Numbered from the stretch's first letter, positions 38,089 to 49,573 are shown. The stretch: DNA of 64,000 nt from Desulfomonile sp963700305 (GCA_963700305.1 CAVOXB010000014.1:1-64000), one strand, 5' to 3'. A program made the numbers and translations. The notes: a model not told the origin generated them from the sequence alone.

Positions 38089-39702
38089 ATGAAAGAACAG
38101 ATTCCAGAAAAACCGAGGCCGTCAGATATATCGGGGTCTCGTGAGTCAATCTCATCACCTATGCAGGACAATCTGGCCAGCCTGCAGGAAATGAGAGATG
38201 AGGCTCGGCAAGGCGGTGGGCCAAAACGAATAGAATATCAACACGGTCTGGGCAAGCTCACAGCGTGGGAACGAGTAAACCTCCTCCTTGACGAAGGTTC
38301 TTTCGAGGAATTCGACGTGCTCAAAGCGGGTAGAGGAGGCCACCTGGAAAGCGAAAAAGAGTACCTGAGCGATGGCGTGATTACAGGACATGGAACCATC
38401 GACAGCAGAGAAGTATTTCTGTTCAGTCAGGATTTCACTGTGATAGGTGGATCGCTCGGAGAGGCCCACTCGGAAAAGATAAGAAAGGTCATGGATCATG
38501 CTGTCCGAGTAGGGGCTCCATTTATAGGGCTGAACGATTCAGGCGGTGCTAGAATTCAGGAAGGGGTAGATGCTTTGGCCGCGTATGGCGAGATATTCAA
38601 TCGCAACGTAATGGCCAGCGGCGTGATCCCTCAAATCTCGTGCATTATGGGCCCATGTGCTGGTGGAGCGGTTTACAGCCCGGCTATGACTGATTTTACG
38701 TTCATGGTGGAAAATTCGTCGTATATGTTCGTTACTGGTCCCAACGTAGTGAAGACCGTAATTCATCAGGACATAAGCTTTGAAGAGCTCGGAGGTGCGC
38801 AGGTACATGCTGCACGAAGCGGAGTAGCACATTTCGTTTCACCAAACGATATTCTATGCCTTTCGGGAAGTGAGGCGCCTGATTCACTATCTGCCGTCGA
38901 ACAACAAGCAGAAACAACCAGTTATGGATTTTCGGGACCCGCCTGATAGAAAAGACCCTGCTCTGGATTACCTCGTTCCTGCGAATCCTAACCAGCCTTA
39001 CGATATGAAGGTACTGATAAACAGCATCCTTGATGGCGCGGAATTCCTGGAGATTCAATCTCATTTTGCGAAGAATCTTATCATTGGTTTCGGGCGACTG
39101 GCGGTGAAACCATTGGTTTGATCGCCAACCAGCCTGCAGTTTTGGCTGGAGTTCTGGACAGCAACGCTTCTGCAAAGGGAGCGAGATTCGTCAGATTCTG
39201 CGATGCATTCAACATTCCAATTATATGCCTGGTGGACGTTCCCGGCTTCATGCCTGGCCCCCAACAAGAACACGGGGGAATAATTCGGCATGGAGCCAAG
39301 CTCTTGTATGCATTCATAGAGGCTACGGTTCCTCGAATAACTGTGATCGTGCGCAAGGCTTACGGCGGAGCCTATATCGTAATGAATTCCAAGCACATTG
39401 GCGCAGACATCAATTACGCCTGGCCAACTGCGGAAATTGCAGTGATGGGCCCGAGGGGCGCTGCAGAAGTGATCTATCGCAGAGATATCCAGAAAGCTGA
39501 AGATCCTCAGGCCGCGCTCATGGAGAAGGAGAAGACCTACAGGAACACTTTTGCCAACCCATTTCTCGCTGCAAAGAGAGGTTACATAGACGACGTAATC
39601 TTCCCACGAGAAACCCGAGGCCGCCTCATTCGGAGTCTGCAATTCCTGGAGGGCAAGAAGAGCGTTAAGCCCGAACGAAAACACGGAAATATTCCGCTTT
39701 GA
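38089..39702 (+). pseudogene. acyl-CoA carboxylase carboxyltransferase (propionyl-CoA carboxylase beta) subunit, two frameshifts
   Basis: Homologous to PccB/MmdA over about 535 codons from ATG 38089 to 39702. The first frame gives LGKLTAWERVNLLLDEGSFE, HAVRVGAPFIGLNDSGGARI and IMGPCAGGAVYSPAMTDF. Near 38862 the frame changes to REVRRLIHYLPSNNKQK and DPALDYLVPANPNQPYDM, and near 39103 to GLIANQPAVLAGVLDSNASA, VDVPGFMPGPQQEHGGIIRH and AWPTAEIAVMGPRGAAEVIY. The GGA-containing oxyanion-hole regions of both crotonase folds are intact. It transfers carboxyl from carboxybiotin to acetyl- or propionyl-CoA, or the reverse. The biotin carboxylase subunit follows after 9 bp. Given how essential such genes usually are, sequence error is a real possibility. 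Confidence 0.85.
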
Positions 39703-39711
39703 GGTGAGCCA

Positions 39712-41721
39712 ATGTTTCAGAAAATCCTGATCGCCAACAGGGGCGAAATTGCCGTTAGAATTATCCGAACATGCAAACGAGTGGGAGTGAAAACGGTCGC
39801 TGTTTACTCCGAACCGGATTACCGCTCCCCTTACGTAGAAGAGGCCGACGAAGCTGCGTTCATCGGAGGCCCTCGGGCTCAAGATTCGTTTTTGAAACAA
39901 GAAAAGATAATCTCCGTTGCGCTCGAATTCGGATGTCAGGCGGTTCATCCGGGGTACGGATTCCTGTCGGAGAACGCGACGTTCGCCCAAGCGGTAGCAG
40001 ACAACGGAATGGTCTTCATAGGCCCGCCGTCATCCGCAATATCTCTTCTCGGCGATAAGGTTGCCTCCAAGATCCTTGCGACTCGGGTCGGGGTGCCAGT
40101 GGTTCCCGGACACGAGGATGCCTTGGGGGACCTTGACGAAGCGCTCGAAATTATAGACCGGATCGGACTTCCGGTGTTTCTGAAGCCAGCCGCAGGCGGT
40201 GGCGGGAGAGGCATGCGTCTAGTAAGGACCAAGGAGGAGCTTGCCTCAGCACTGGCATCAAGCAAAGAGGAAACCAGAAAAGGATTCGGAGACGACAGGA
40301 TATTTGCGGAACGCTATATTCCCAAGCCCAGGCATATAGAATTTCAGATAATGGCTGACAATTACGGTAACGTGATTCACCTGGGAGAGCGTGAATGCAC
40401 TATTCAACGCAGACATCAGAAGGTAATAGAGGAGACTCCCTCAGTTGCGCTCAGCCATTCCATGCGTGTCAAAATGGGTGAAATGGCCTGCAGATTAGCC
40501 CAGGAAGTCGGATACACAAACGCAGGAACCGTGGAATTTATCCTGGATTCTGAAGGAAATTTCTATTTCTTGGAGATGAATACGCGCCTCCAGGTGGAAC
40601 ATCCAATAACTGAACTCGTCACATCCTTGGATCTTGTGGAGCTTCAGCTCCGTATAGCTGCGGGTGAAGAACTGCCCATCAAGCAGGAGGACGTAGTCAT
40701 CAATGGATGGGCAATTGAGGCGCGAATTTGCGCAGAGGACCCATCGAGAGGGTTTCTCCCCACCACTGGAATGATTACGAGATACGCTCAGCCAAAGGGA
40801 AAAACCACGCGCGTGGACAGCGGTGTAGGCCCTGGCAGCGTGATAACGATCTATTATGATTCTCTTTTGGCAAAGGTTGCAGCTTGGGGCGAGAATCGTG
40901 AAATCGCCAGGCGAGCACTTGTGAGAGCTCTAAACGGCTATCACATAGAAGGTTTGACCACAAACGTGGATTTCGCAAACGCGATACTCAATCATCCAGT
41001 TTTCCTGTCGGGCGATCTTTCTACTGATTTCATAGAAGAGCACTATGCTGATGGCGAAAGTAAGATTCCCCCACCCTTGGAGATATTAAGCTATATGTCC
41101 ATGGCGGTGATTCTGGTTTACCACAATCGGCGCAACCTGGTCCGGGACTCGCTAAAGCCCATGAGTCCTTCGGTGGGAGTGCCCCAGTTGGCAAGAAGAG
41201 CTCACGATTATGTCATCAGAGTGGATCGAACCATTCTTGAGGCTCGATTGGAAGAAGACCAGCCGCCCTACCGATGGAGAATCACTGTAGACGGAAGAAT
41301 TCACGAAATCATAGCCCCGGAATTCGAGTATTACCGGCGTCGTCTGAAACTCACCATAGACGGAGTATCTCACATGTTCCGTCTGCAATACGAAAACAAC
41401 CACATAAAGGCTTTCTTTTGCGGAGTTGTCCGGACTTTTGAAATTTACGATCCTCGAGAGTGGCGCCTTGCCCATTACATGCTTCGGGACCGCAAGGTCG
41501 TACAAGAAAATGTCCTGAAATGTCCTATGCCGGGAATGGTCACGACAGTGTCAGTTGAAGAAGGTACCGACGTGCGCCGAGGCCAAGAGATTCTACGCAT
41601 GGAATCCATGAAGATGGAAACAGGCGTAGCATCGCCAGTCGATGGGCTAATCGAAAAAATAATGGTTTATCCCGGTGATGCAGTGGAAACGGATCAGGTA
41701 CTTGTCATGTTCAAAACATGA
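39712..41721 (+). CDS. acetyl/propionyl-CoA carboxylase alpha subunit (biotin carboxylase plus biotin carrier)
   Basis: 669 residues, intact. The biotin carboxylase part (1-450) has FQKILIANRGEIAVRIIRTC, VHPGYGFLSENATFAQ, FLKPAAGGGGRGMRLV (ATP-grasp glycine loop), HLGERECTIQRRHQKVIEE and EMNTRLQVEHPITELV. The middle region is the BT-type linker. The C-terminus is a biotinyl domain with the lysine in ILRMESMKMETGV (E-S-M-K-M). It carboxylates its own biotin with ATP and bicarbonate and passes the group to the carboxyltransferase encoded 9 bp upstream. With prpE and the methylmalonyl-CoA decarboxylase it fits a propionate/methylmalonyl-CoA route, although acetyl-CoA specificity cannot be excluded. 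Confidence 0.92.
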   Translation: MFQKILIANRGEIAVRIIRTCKRVGVKTVAVYSEPDYRSPYVEEADEAAFIGGPRAQDSFLKQEKIISVALEFGCQAVHPGYGFLSENATFAQAVADNGMVFIGPPSSAISLLGDKVASKILATRVGVPVVPGHEDALGDLDEALEIIDRIGLPVFLKPAAGGGGRGMRLVRTKEELASALASSKEETRKGFGDDRIFAERYIPKPRHIEFQIMADNYGNVIHLGERECTIQRRHQKVIEETPSVALSHSMRVKMGEMACRLAQEVGYTNAGTVEFILDSEGNFYFLEMNTRLQVEHPITELVTSLDLVELQLRIAAGEELPIKQEDVVINGWAIEARICAEDPSRGFLPTTGMITRYAQPKGKTTRVDSGVGPGSVITIYYDSLLAKVAAWGENREIARRALVRALNGYHIEGLTTNVDFANAILNHPVFLSGDLSTDFIEEHYADGESKIPPPLEILSYMSMAVILVYHNRRNLVRDSLKPMSPSVGVPQLARRAHDYVIRVDRTILEARLEEDQPPYRWRITVDGRIHEIIAPEFEYYRRRLKLTIDGVSHMFRLQYENNHIKAFFCGVVRTFEIYDPREWRLAHYMLRDRKVVQENVLKCPMPGMVTTVSVEEGTDVRRGQEILRMESMKMETGVASPVDGLIEKIMVYPGDAVETDQVLVMFKT

Positions 41722-42250
41722 CGGCAACCGTCCGGTTGCTCGGGAAGACCACGAGTCATGGGCGAAAGAAAGATAGTACCGGCATTTTGTGGTCCTCCAT
41801 GAACCGGCAAGATGCCGGCTCTACTACAGCAGTTGACAAAATTAATGTCCGATTGCGCAAAGAATAATGCGTAGCTGCGGGCCTCCGTGCCCGCCGTGGG
41901 TGGGCAGGGACGCCGACCCCTACGAAGTCTTTGGGATTCGACCATCGGATAAACGTCATAATTCTTGGCAATCCGTATAATGCTTGTAACGTGGAAAAAA
42001 GCTATTTCTCCCACACATAGCTGAATTATTTGCGCACCCAATTCTGTTTCAATGACTTTGCTTTTTATGCGCTGATTCGCGAACAAGACCGGCTGAATGA
42101 TGTCTTTTAATCTAATGATCTAGTGTCGGAATCGAATTCAGAATCCTTAATTTTAGTGCAAACGAAACTCTACCTTGCCACTGCGCAGGGGCGGATATTC
42201 GCTCAAATAGTATGTTTTGGGGGAGGTAGTTCCCTTGAACTTGAGAGACT
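41722..42250. other. intergenic region with small hairpins
   Basis: 529 bp without a credible gene. The hairpin CCGGCA-AGA-TGCCGG lies at 41804-41818, followed by a GC-rich stretch around 41880-41930 (GGGCCTCCGTGCCCGCC) that looks like dispersed-repeat material. The frame at 42123-42250 precedes the true treZ start and is not protein-like. Confidence 0.5.
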
Positions 42251-44083
42251 ATGTTGGGGGCCACTTACCAGGGAGATGGAACTTGTAGATTTTGTGTATG
42301 GGCCCCATTATCAGGACGCGGTTGAATTGCATATCATTTCACCCCGAGACAGATTGATCCCGATGGAGAAGGGGAGTCTCGGTTACCATTCTTGTCTACT
42401 CACTGACATCGAGCCAGGCACACGATACTTTTTCCGGTTGAGAGGCGAACAGGAATTTCCGGACCCGGCCTCAAGGTTTCAACCGGAAGGAGTGCATGGC
42501 CCATCTCAAGTTGTGGATCCTGGGTTTCCGTGGAAGATGAATTCCTGGTGCGGAATTCAATTAAGTGATTTTATCATTTACGAGATCCATGTGGGAGCGT
42601 TCACTGCTGAAGGCACGTTCGATGCCGCCATCCATCATTTGAACGGCCTCAAATCCCTCGGAATTACAGCTTTGGAACTAATGCCGGTGGCTCAATTCCC
42701 TGGTGAACGGAATTGGGGATATGACGGAGTCTATCCCTTTGCAGTCCAGAATTCCTACGGAGGACCTGAAGGCCTCAAGGGACTCGTGGATGCCTGCCAC
42801 GCTGCGGGATTGGCTGTTGTCTTGGATGTTGTCTACAATCATCTAGGACCTGAAGGAAATTATGTAACTCAGTTCGGACCATATTTCACCTCCAGACATC
42901 AGAGCCCCTGGGGAGAGGCCATAAATTTCGACGGCCCTCACAGTGATGAGATACGAAACTATTTTATACAGAACGCCCTCTATTGGATCGACGAATTCGG
43001 AATTGATGCCCTGAGGATTGATGCGGTTCACGGCATTTTCGATTTCTCGGCGAAACACTTCCTCCAAGAGCTTGGGGAGAGGGTGCACGATCTGGCGCAT
43101 CGACTCACAGGCGGGTGTACCTGATAGCCGAAAGTGATCTAAATGACTCTCGACTAGTTCGTTCTCGAGAACAGAGCGGGTACGGACTGGACGCTCAGTG
43201 GAATGACGATTTTCATCACGCATTACATGTTTTATTGACGGGAGAGCGGATCGGCTATTATTCCGACTTCGGACTTCTCGGCCACATGGAGAAGGCGCTT
43301 CGCGAGGGATATGTCTATACAGGAGAATATTCAGTTTATCGATCTCGACCTCACGGCAGTTCTTCTCGAGACATTACAGCGGAAAAGTTTGTGGTGTTTT
43401 CACAGAATCACGATCAGATAGGCAATCGACCGATGGGCGAGCGCCTGGCCGCTCTGGTCGATGCGGAAGCCCTGAAGCTGGCTGCCGGGGTTGTGATCCT
43501 TTCGCCATTTATTCCACTGTTGTTCATGGGTGAAGAGTACGCAGAAACTGCCCCGTTCCCATATTTTGTGAGCCACACTGATTCTGCTCTGGTGGAAGCG
43601 GTTAGAGAAGGACGGCGCAAGGAATTCAGTGAATTCGGTTGGCATTGTGATCCCCCGGACCCTCAATCAGAGGAGACCTTTCTGTCCGCCAAGTTGGATA
43701 TGTCGCTGAAGCAGTCAGGCCATCACAAAATCGTTTGGACCTTCTACAAGAAATTAATTTCATTACGTAAAAGTACGCCTATTCTTAGGGAACTCCGCAG
43801 AGAAAACATGGAAGTCGTGGCTGACGAGCGACACAGCCTACTTCTGGTCCATCGAATGTACCTGGACGAGGAAATAATCATAGTGTTCCATTTCGGTGGA
43901 AAGCCTGCCCTCCAGACATTGGAGATCCCGCGCGGCACTTGGCGGACAATTGTCGATTCAGCGGCTTCGATATGGGGAGGCCCCGGAAGGAATCTTGATG
44001 AAGAATTGGCGTCAGATGGAGAAGTCTTTGTCGCTCTCCATCCCCACTCTCTGGTTGTCCTAAAGAGAGAGCGGGGGAATTGA
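42251..44083 (+). pseudogene. treZ: malto-oligosyltrehalose trehalohydrolase, two frameshifts
   Basis: The true N-terminus is MLGATYQGDGTCRFCVWAPL from ATG 42251. A shift near 42322 leads into VELHIISPRD and the main body, and another near 43105 into YLIAESDLNDSRLV. GH13 motifs are all there: YEIHVGAF, LDVVYNHLGPEGNY (region I), DALRIDAVHGIFDF (nucleophile Asp), LIAESDLND (acid/base Glu) and FSQNHDQIGNR (transition-state Asp). TreZ releases trehalose from maltooligosyl-trehalose in the TreY/TreZ pathway. About 605 residues if joined. No treY or glycogen gene is in the window. The start lacks a strong ribosome site. Confidence 0.82.
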
Positions 44084-44163
44084 ATACGGAAAGATACGTA
44101 TGTCTTCACAGACATTTCTGCGAACCGCCGCGAGGAGGAAGCAATAGCTGGTCCCTACTCGGT

Positions 44164-45027
44164 TCATTCGCTGGAAGATTGTTCCTGTCGCCTCGCAAAA
44201 ATTCTGAGGAAATTGTCTCCTAATATAGATTTCTTAACGCTTTCTTCAATACCGGATTCTTCTAGTTCCTTCAGATACCTAGAAAACGGCAGGAGCGGGA
44301 AATCGCTGCCAAATAGGACTTTGTCAGGTCCCAGAATCCGGCACGCCACCTCGAATATCTTGGAATCATAAAGGAATGGACATGCAGCGGTGTCAAAGTA
44401 CGTCCGACACAGAGCGGCTGCAACTTCCGGCATCAGCCCGTACACGAAGACCCCGCCTCCGAAATGGGCCAGAATGAAATCGACTTTGGGATTGGTCTTT
44501 ATCATTCTCAGTAGGCCACCGAAATCCACTGATATTTTACCAGGATAATCGTGTCCCACAGGCTCATTCACATGAATCATGACTGGCACACCAGCCGCCT
44601 CGGCTATTCTGAGGCATGGCGTTAGATTGTCGAAGTTCGCGAGGCTCCAACCGCGATGGTACACGGCAAGCTCCCCTAAACCGGCAAAGCCGGCACGGAT
44701 TGTCCGTTCCGCTTCCTTCACGGCCTGGTCCCCTCCCGCAGTCGAAAGCACGGCAAACGGAATAATTCTGTCAGAATGGCGCTCGTGGAAATCCCAGATT
44801 TCGTCGTTGTTTTCCGAAACCAGGCGATGGTCCTCCCAGGGGAAGCCGAATATCACCGCCTTGTCAATTTCCGATCGTTCCATATATTCGATTATATCGC
44901 TCTCTGAGGCGAGTTTAGCCTTTGGAGAAGAATAAAGACTTCCGAACGCGACATCGCTTTGCACAAAAGGTGTACGGTCGTGTCGCACTTTCTTGGGTAA
45001 GAGATGCACGTGACAATCGATAATCAT
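44164..45027 (-). CDS. amidohydrolase 2 family hydrolase
   Basis: 287 residues from ATG 45027 (MIIDCHVHLLPKK), the position where this family normally begins. HxH metal motif at 4-6, GLGELAVYHRG, PVMIHVNEPVGHDY (histidine), DFILAHFGGGVFVY (histidine) and KVLFGSDFPLLPFSRY (catalytic aspartate) define the amidohydrolase_2 barrel. It is related to, but clearly different from, the enzyme at 36565. The substrate is unknown. Transcribed convergently with treZ and alone on its strand. Confidence 0.82.
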   Translation of the reverse strand: MIIDCHVHLLPKKVRHDRTPFVQSDVAFGSLYSSPKAKLASESDIIEYMERSEIDKAVIFGFPWEDHRLVSENNDEIWDFHERHSDRIIPFAVLSTAGGDQAVKEAERTIRAGFAGLGELAVYHRGWSLANFDNLTPCLRIAEAAGVPVMIHVNEPVGHDYPGKISVDFGGLLRMIKTNPKVDFILAHFGGGVFVYGLMPEVAAALCRTYFDTAACPFLYDSKIFEVACRILGPDKVLFGSDFPLLPFSRYLKELEESGIEESVKKSILGDNFLRIFARRQEQSSSE

Positions 45028-45420
45028 GTGTGATCCCAGAAGCAAGGGAAGTATTGAAATCGAGCCTATTCAGGGCTCTGACAAATACAATACTCAGGAC
45101 TGCTAAAATATCCAAGCGTGTTTTGAAAAAACGAAACCCGGCGAAGCTAATTGATTGCGTGCCGGGGTTCATGGTTTGAGATATAATGGGTTGGAGTCTT
45201 TAGGATAGACTATCTTGACAGTACTTGTCGAGAAAAAGTTCTTTCAGCGACCCGGGCACTTGACAAATTTCCTGAGCCTTTATTGCTAGGCCTGCGCTTG
45301 ACAATGGGGCATGAGTACTTAATTATTCAAAAACAGGCGGATCGCAGTCATCCCATTGCCGGATAAAATTCGGAATCCCAATCTTAGCCCTCGATCCGTC
45401 GTTTTTGGGGAGGCTCCGGT
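45028..45420. other. divergent intergenic region upstream of dnaJ
   Basis: 393 bp. AACCCGGC and GCCGGGGTT (about 45136-45170) can pair across 18 bases. TTGACA occurs at 45216, 45261 and 45298, each a possible -35 box for dnaJ, but no matching -10 stands out. There is no gene in it. Confidence 0.45.
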
Positions 45421-46577
45421 ATGGCGGGTAAGGATCTGTATGCCGCTCTCGGCGTCAAGAAGGACGCCACTGCCGCTGAAATTAAAAAAGCGTATCGCAA
45501 GTTCGCGAAGAAAACATCATCCGGACGTTAATCCGGGCAATAAAGAAGCCGAAGAGAACTTCAAGAAAATTTCCGAGGCTAATGATGTAACTGTCTGACC
45601 CGGAGAAGCGCAAAATCTATGATGAATTTGGTGAAGATGGTCTCAGGGCCGGATTCGATCCCGAACAGGAGCGTCAATTTCGCCAATGGAAGCAGGCAGG
45701 TGGGGCCGGTCGCAGTAACGTACGGCGGGCCTGGTTATTCCGCAGAATCTTTTGCAGGCCAAGGCGGTTCTCGTTATTCAGGATTCGAGGACATTTTCAG
45801 CGATCTTTTTGGGGGTGGCGCACAGGCAAGAGGCCCCTCCAAAGGGAGAGACATTGAGAGCCGGTTGGAAATCGATTTCCTCACTGCTATCAATGGTGGG
45901 ACGACGCGCATATCCCTGCAAAAATCAAAACCTTGCCCAAGGTGCGGCGGCGCAGGTCGGATTTCAACTGGCGCAGAATCGGTCTGCAAGACCTGTGGAG
46001 GCACCGGCCAGACCAAGGTAGCGCAAGGACCAATCAATTTCAGTCAAGTCTGTCCGGAATGCGAGGGTACCGGGAGAGGGGGCGAACCGTGCCCTGAATG
46101 CAGGGGAGCAGGCAGCGTTCCTTCAACCGAAACCATAGACGTCACCATTCCGGCAGGAGTGGACGACGGATCAAAAATCAGGCTTGCCGGTAAAGGAGAG
46201 CCGGGAAGGGCGGGTGCTCCACCTGGGGATCTGTACATAATCATGAAGGTGCGGCCTCATCCTGTGTTCAAGCGGGAGGGCGACTCACTTCTTGTCGATT
46301 TGCCTATCACTGTGGGAGAAGCCTTGAACGGAGCAGAAGTGACCGTCCCAACGCCTACGGGACCGGTGGAACTCAAAGTGCCGCGGGGTACAAGATCGGG
46401 ACAACGCCTCAGAATGAAAAGCAAAGGCGTTCCCAATCTCAAAACCAAGCAGCGAGGCGATATGTTTGTGACAATTCGCGTGCAAATTCCTAAAACTCAG
46501 GATCCTGAAGCCCTCAAAGCTGCTTCAATCTTGGATCGGTTTACGAGGCAGACGTGCGCAGAGAAATCCGGCTCTAG
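45421..46577 (+). pseudogene. dnaJ: DnaJ co-chaperone, multiple frameshifts
   Basis: From ATG 45421 the J domain reads AGKDLYAALGVKKDATAAEI and KKAYRKFAKK. Shifts near 45518 (then HHPDVNPGNKEAEENFKKIS, with HPD), 45590 (then LSDPEKRKIYDEFGEDGL), about 45715 (then GPGYSAESFAGQGG) and 46537 (then VYEADVRREIRL, ending TAG 46575) are needed for the full 380 or so residues. The G/F region, four zinc-finger CxxCxGxG repeats (CPRCGGAG, CKTCGGTG, CPECEGTG, CPECRGAG) and the C-terminal substrate-binding domains are otherwise complete. A CbpM-like partner follows. Four shifts in such a conserved gene point to sequence error. Confidence 0.85.
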
Positions 46578-46637
46578 CTTATTCTTAGAGCCAATTTGAA
46601 CCATTAGATACGGATTTGATTGAGTCAGGAAATCGAA

Positions 46638-46949
46638 ATGGCGCAAGAGTACTACTTCAGAAGGCAGGTCACAGAGATATTCGGCTTTAATGAGGATTTC
46701 CTCATTGAATTGGAGACGGAAGATATCGTTCACTGTGTAGAAATGGAGGCCGTACCGGAACCTGTATATCCTCTGGACCAATTTGATCGCCTTAGGGTCA
46801 TCTTTAATCTTATGAACGAATTGGACGTGAATCTGGCTGGCGTGGAAGTCATCCTTGAAATGCGGGAAAACATGATTCGCATGCAGCAGCAGTTCAATGT
46901 GATCCTGGAAATGCTAGTTAGGGAACTCAAGGACAGATTGTCCGAGTAA
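46638..46949 (+). CDS. chaperone modulator CbpM-like protein
   Basis: 103 residues from ATG 46638 (AGGAAATCGAA upstream); a TTG start at 46620 is possible. The sequence EYYFRRQVTEIFGFNEDFLI matches the MerR-like N-terminal helix region of CbpM, and YPLDQFDRLRVIFNLMNELD plus VEVILEMRENMIRMQ matches its core, ending in a coiled helix. CbpM binds the J domain of CbpA/DnaJ-type co-chaperones and blocks it. Here it follows dnaJ by 60 bp, the same pairing. A small hairpin (46570-46592) lies between them. Confidence 0.82.
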   Translation: MAQEYYFRRQVTEIFGFNEDFLIELETEDIVHCVEMEAVPEPVYPLDQFDRLRVIFNLMNELDVNLAGVEVILEMRENMIRMQQQFNVILEMLVRELKDRLSE

Positions 46950-47046
46950 ACAGTCGGAATGGGCAAATCCCATAAATGTCGCCTGAAACGGTCTCTTCAA
47001 AAGTAGCTCACAGAATCATCCCAGTAGTTCGTGAGGAAAAAGCTTA

Positions 47047-48651
47047 TTGCCTGCCAGAACAAAAATAAAGTCGCTTTTCCTTGTACTGATAATTGTTTCT
47101 CGCACCCACGCTATGTTTCTCCGCGGCTGAACCGAACTTAGCGGCTCGCCTCCTGAAACAAGCAAAAGCGGAAGAAGACCCAGCCAAACGCATCGAGATT
47201 TTGGATGAGGCTCTGAAGGATCAATCCCTTAAAGGGGACTTGTTGTCTGCAATTTTTCTGGAGCGAGCCATGGCCCATAAAACGCTCAAGGACTGCTTTC
47301 ACGCGATAGAGGATTTCAATTCATCCATGGCGCATTCTCGGAAACCATCTTCCGCTCTTCTGGAAAAAATCCACTGCCTGATCTTGGTGGATCAGCTCGA
47401 AGCAGCTTCCCGCGCGGTTGGAACCAGTTCTGCTCGCAGGTCCGGGCAGAGCTCAGGCATACGTGCTCAAGGGAATGATTTACGAAAAGGAGGGCTTCCT
47501 TTCCAAGGCGGAAGACGAATACAGCAGAGCGCTCCATTATGAACCGAATTCAGCAGTAGCCCTGGACATGCGATCAAAGGCCCTACTGAAGGCAGGCAAA
47601 CCCCGTAAAGCCCTGGATGACATTAATGCATTGGCAAAATTGTCTCGTAATGATCCTGAGCTTTTCCTGACTCGAGCGATGATTCACGTAAAGCTGAAAA
47701 ATTATCCAGCGGCCCTCGCAGACTACGGCCAAGCGGAAGCTCTATCTCCTGGAAATGACAGAATCGTCAAAGACAAGGTTTCTGGTTTATTTCAGAATGG
47801 ATCAGCCTCAGAAAGCGTTGGAAGCTCTCTCTGCACACACCGCAAAAAAAAGTGATGACGTGGAGATTCTAGTGTTGCAGGCCAGGGCCCAAATTCTTCT
47901 AAAGAATCCATCAAAAGCAGACTCCATATTGAAACAGGCGCTTTCCCGAAAACCACTTTATGCTCCAGCTTACCTTTATAGAGGTCTTGTGGTGCGCAAC
48001 GATGATCCGGACGAAGCTCTTGCAAACCTGAACCGCGCTCTGGAATTGGACCCTTCGCTGGTAGACGCGTACAAAGAGAGAGCCCGGATTTATGCCGATC
48101 TAAATGAGCCTGTCAGGGCAACAACGGATCTCACAGCCGCAGCGGATCTTGATCCAGCTGATGGAGAGATCTTTGCTATGCGCGCTTTGGCTTTTATGAA
48201 ACGAATGCTTTACGACGCGGCGGTAGCGGATTTCACAAGGGCGCTCGAGTGCATTCCGGGAGATGTCCGAATACTATACGATAGGGCCGTCGCCTATCAG
48301 ATTAAAGACGATTCGCAACAGGCTATTACTGATATCGATACCTTGCTCCAGATAAAACCTGATTCGGCCCGTGCGTTGAGCCTTCGAGGCATTTTGAATT
48401 TCGGTCTGGGCAAGCAAGCTTTGGCCCGCGATGATTTCGACAGGGCCGTCTCCATGACTCCAAATGATCCGCAAGTGAGAAATAATCGAGGGTTCTTTCT
48501 CTACAAAACTGGAGATTACGGCTCTGCGTCAGAAGATTTCAATCGCGCTCTGAAGTTAGATTCAAATTACACGATTGCCCGTCACAATCTGGGACTAATT
48601 ATGAACAGACAAGAATCTAATGAATTCAGCGACGCGGAATCCTCGAATTGA
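47047..48651 (+). pseudogene. exported TPR-repeat protein, three frameshifts
   Basis: TTG 47047 (GAGGAAAAAGC upstream) starts PARTKIKSLFLVLIIV. A shift near 47097 gives FLAPTLCFSAAEPNLAARLL, so the signal peptide is split; further shifts lie near 47418 and 47785. The rest is at least ten tetratricopeptide repeats, with clear units such as AYLYRGLVVRNDDPDEALAN, LNRALELDPSLVDAYKERAR and VRNNRGFFLYKTGDYGSASE. The last frame (47785-48651) is intact for 290 residues. TPR solenoids mediate protein interactions, and export would place this one in the periplasm. The partner is unknown. Confidence 0.75.
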
Positions 48652-48737
48652 GCGCTCTGGGGCAGGAGCCATGCGCCACAAGGCATTCTAGAGTCTGGAT
48701 TCCCGCCGGAATGACGACGTGTGAAATGGATGGTTAA

Positions 48738-49541
48738 ATGAAGAAGAAGTATCTGGGAATACTTGCAGACCTGGACGGCACCATGAACAGAGGCCGGGAG
48801 CTCATTCCAGGAGCTGACACCACATACAAAAACCTCTCCCAAAGAGGAATAAGATGGGTATTCATTTCCAACAACGCCACTAGACTCCCTGCGGACATAG
48901 CGCAACGAATCACGGATCTCGGTATCCCTGTTACTGAAAGTCAGGTGGTGACGTCCGCCTCGGCGCTTTTTCAGTCTTTGTCGAAGGATTATCGCGGCGC
49001 ACAAATAATGGTAATTGGCGAGGACAGGCTTGTACAGGGCGTACAAAGCGCCGGATGCATTATCACAACCGATCCTCGCTTGACGGACATAGTGGTCGTT
49101 TCTCGAGACACGGGCTTTACTTACGACAAGCTTGAAAAAGCCCATCTGGCAATTCAAAATGGGGCCCGGTTTTGGGCCACGAATCTGGATCCTACGTTTC
49201 CGGTTCCCGGCGGTTTCCTCCCGGGAGCGGGCAGCATAGTAGCCGCAGTAGCTGCCACGGCCGAGAGACCGCCGGATAGAGTGTTTGGAAAACCGTCACC
49301 GGATATTGCCGGGATTGCCCTGCAGACACTGGGACTGGAGCCTGAATCCTGCCTTGTCGTAGGAGATCGAATGGAGACGGATATCCTTTTCGCCAGAAAC
49401 GCCGGACTAGATTCAGCCCTGGTCTTGACAGGAGCAACATCGAGGTCGGACTTGGAAACTTATTCATACGCGCCAGACTACGTGTTGGAAAGCATTGCGG
49501 GATTGGATTCACTCGTGGACGCGAATGAACGGGCGCGGTGA
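48738..49541 (+). CDS. HAD-superfamily hydrolase, subclass IIA (NagD-like phosphatase)
   Basis: 267 residues. Motif I is ILADLDGTMNRGRELIPGA (nucleophile Asp), motif II FISNNATR, motif III lysine in VFGKPSPDIAGIAL, and motif IV VVGDRMETDILFARNAGLDS. The C2-type cap between motifs II and III is that of NagD/4-nitrophenylphosphatases and phosphoglycolate-phosphatase-like enzymes. It removes phosphate from a small metabolite, not identified. The start ATG 48738 has no strong ribosome site. About 90 bp upstream lies dispersed-repeat-like sequence. Confidence 0.88.
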   Translation: MKKKYLGILADLDGTMNRGRELIPGADTTYKNLSQRGIRWVFISNNATRLPADIAQRITDLGIPVTESQVVTSASALFQSLSKDYRGAQIMVIGEDRLVQGVQSAGCIITTDPRLTDIVVVSRDTGFTYDKLEKAHLAIQNGARFWATNLDPTFPVPGGFLPGAGSIVAAVAATAERPPDRVFGKPSPDIAGIALQTLGLEPESCLVVGDRMETDILFARNAGLDSALVLTGATSRSDLETYSYAPDYVLESIAGLDSLVDANERAR

Positions 49542-49573
49542 TTGGGAGAAAAGAAAAACGAGCAGGTCACGAA

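Noticed and set aside
46570..46592. terminator between dnaJ and the CbpM-like gene
   Set aside because: A 7-bp hairpin exists but is not followed by a T-run, and the two genes are normally co-transcribed.
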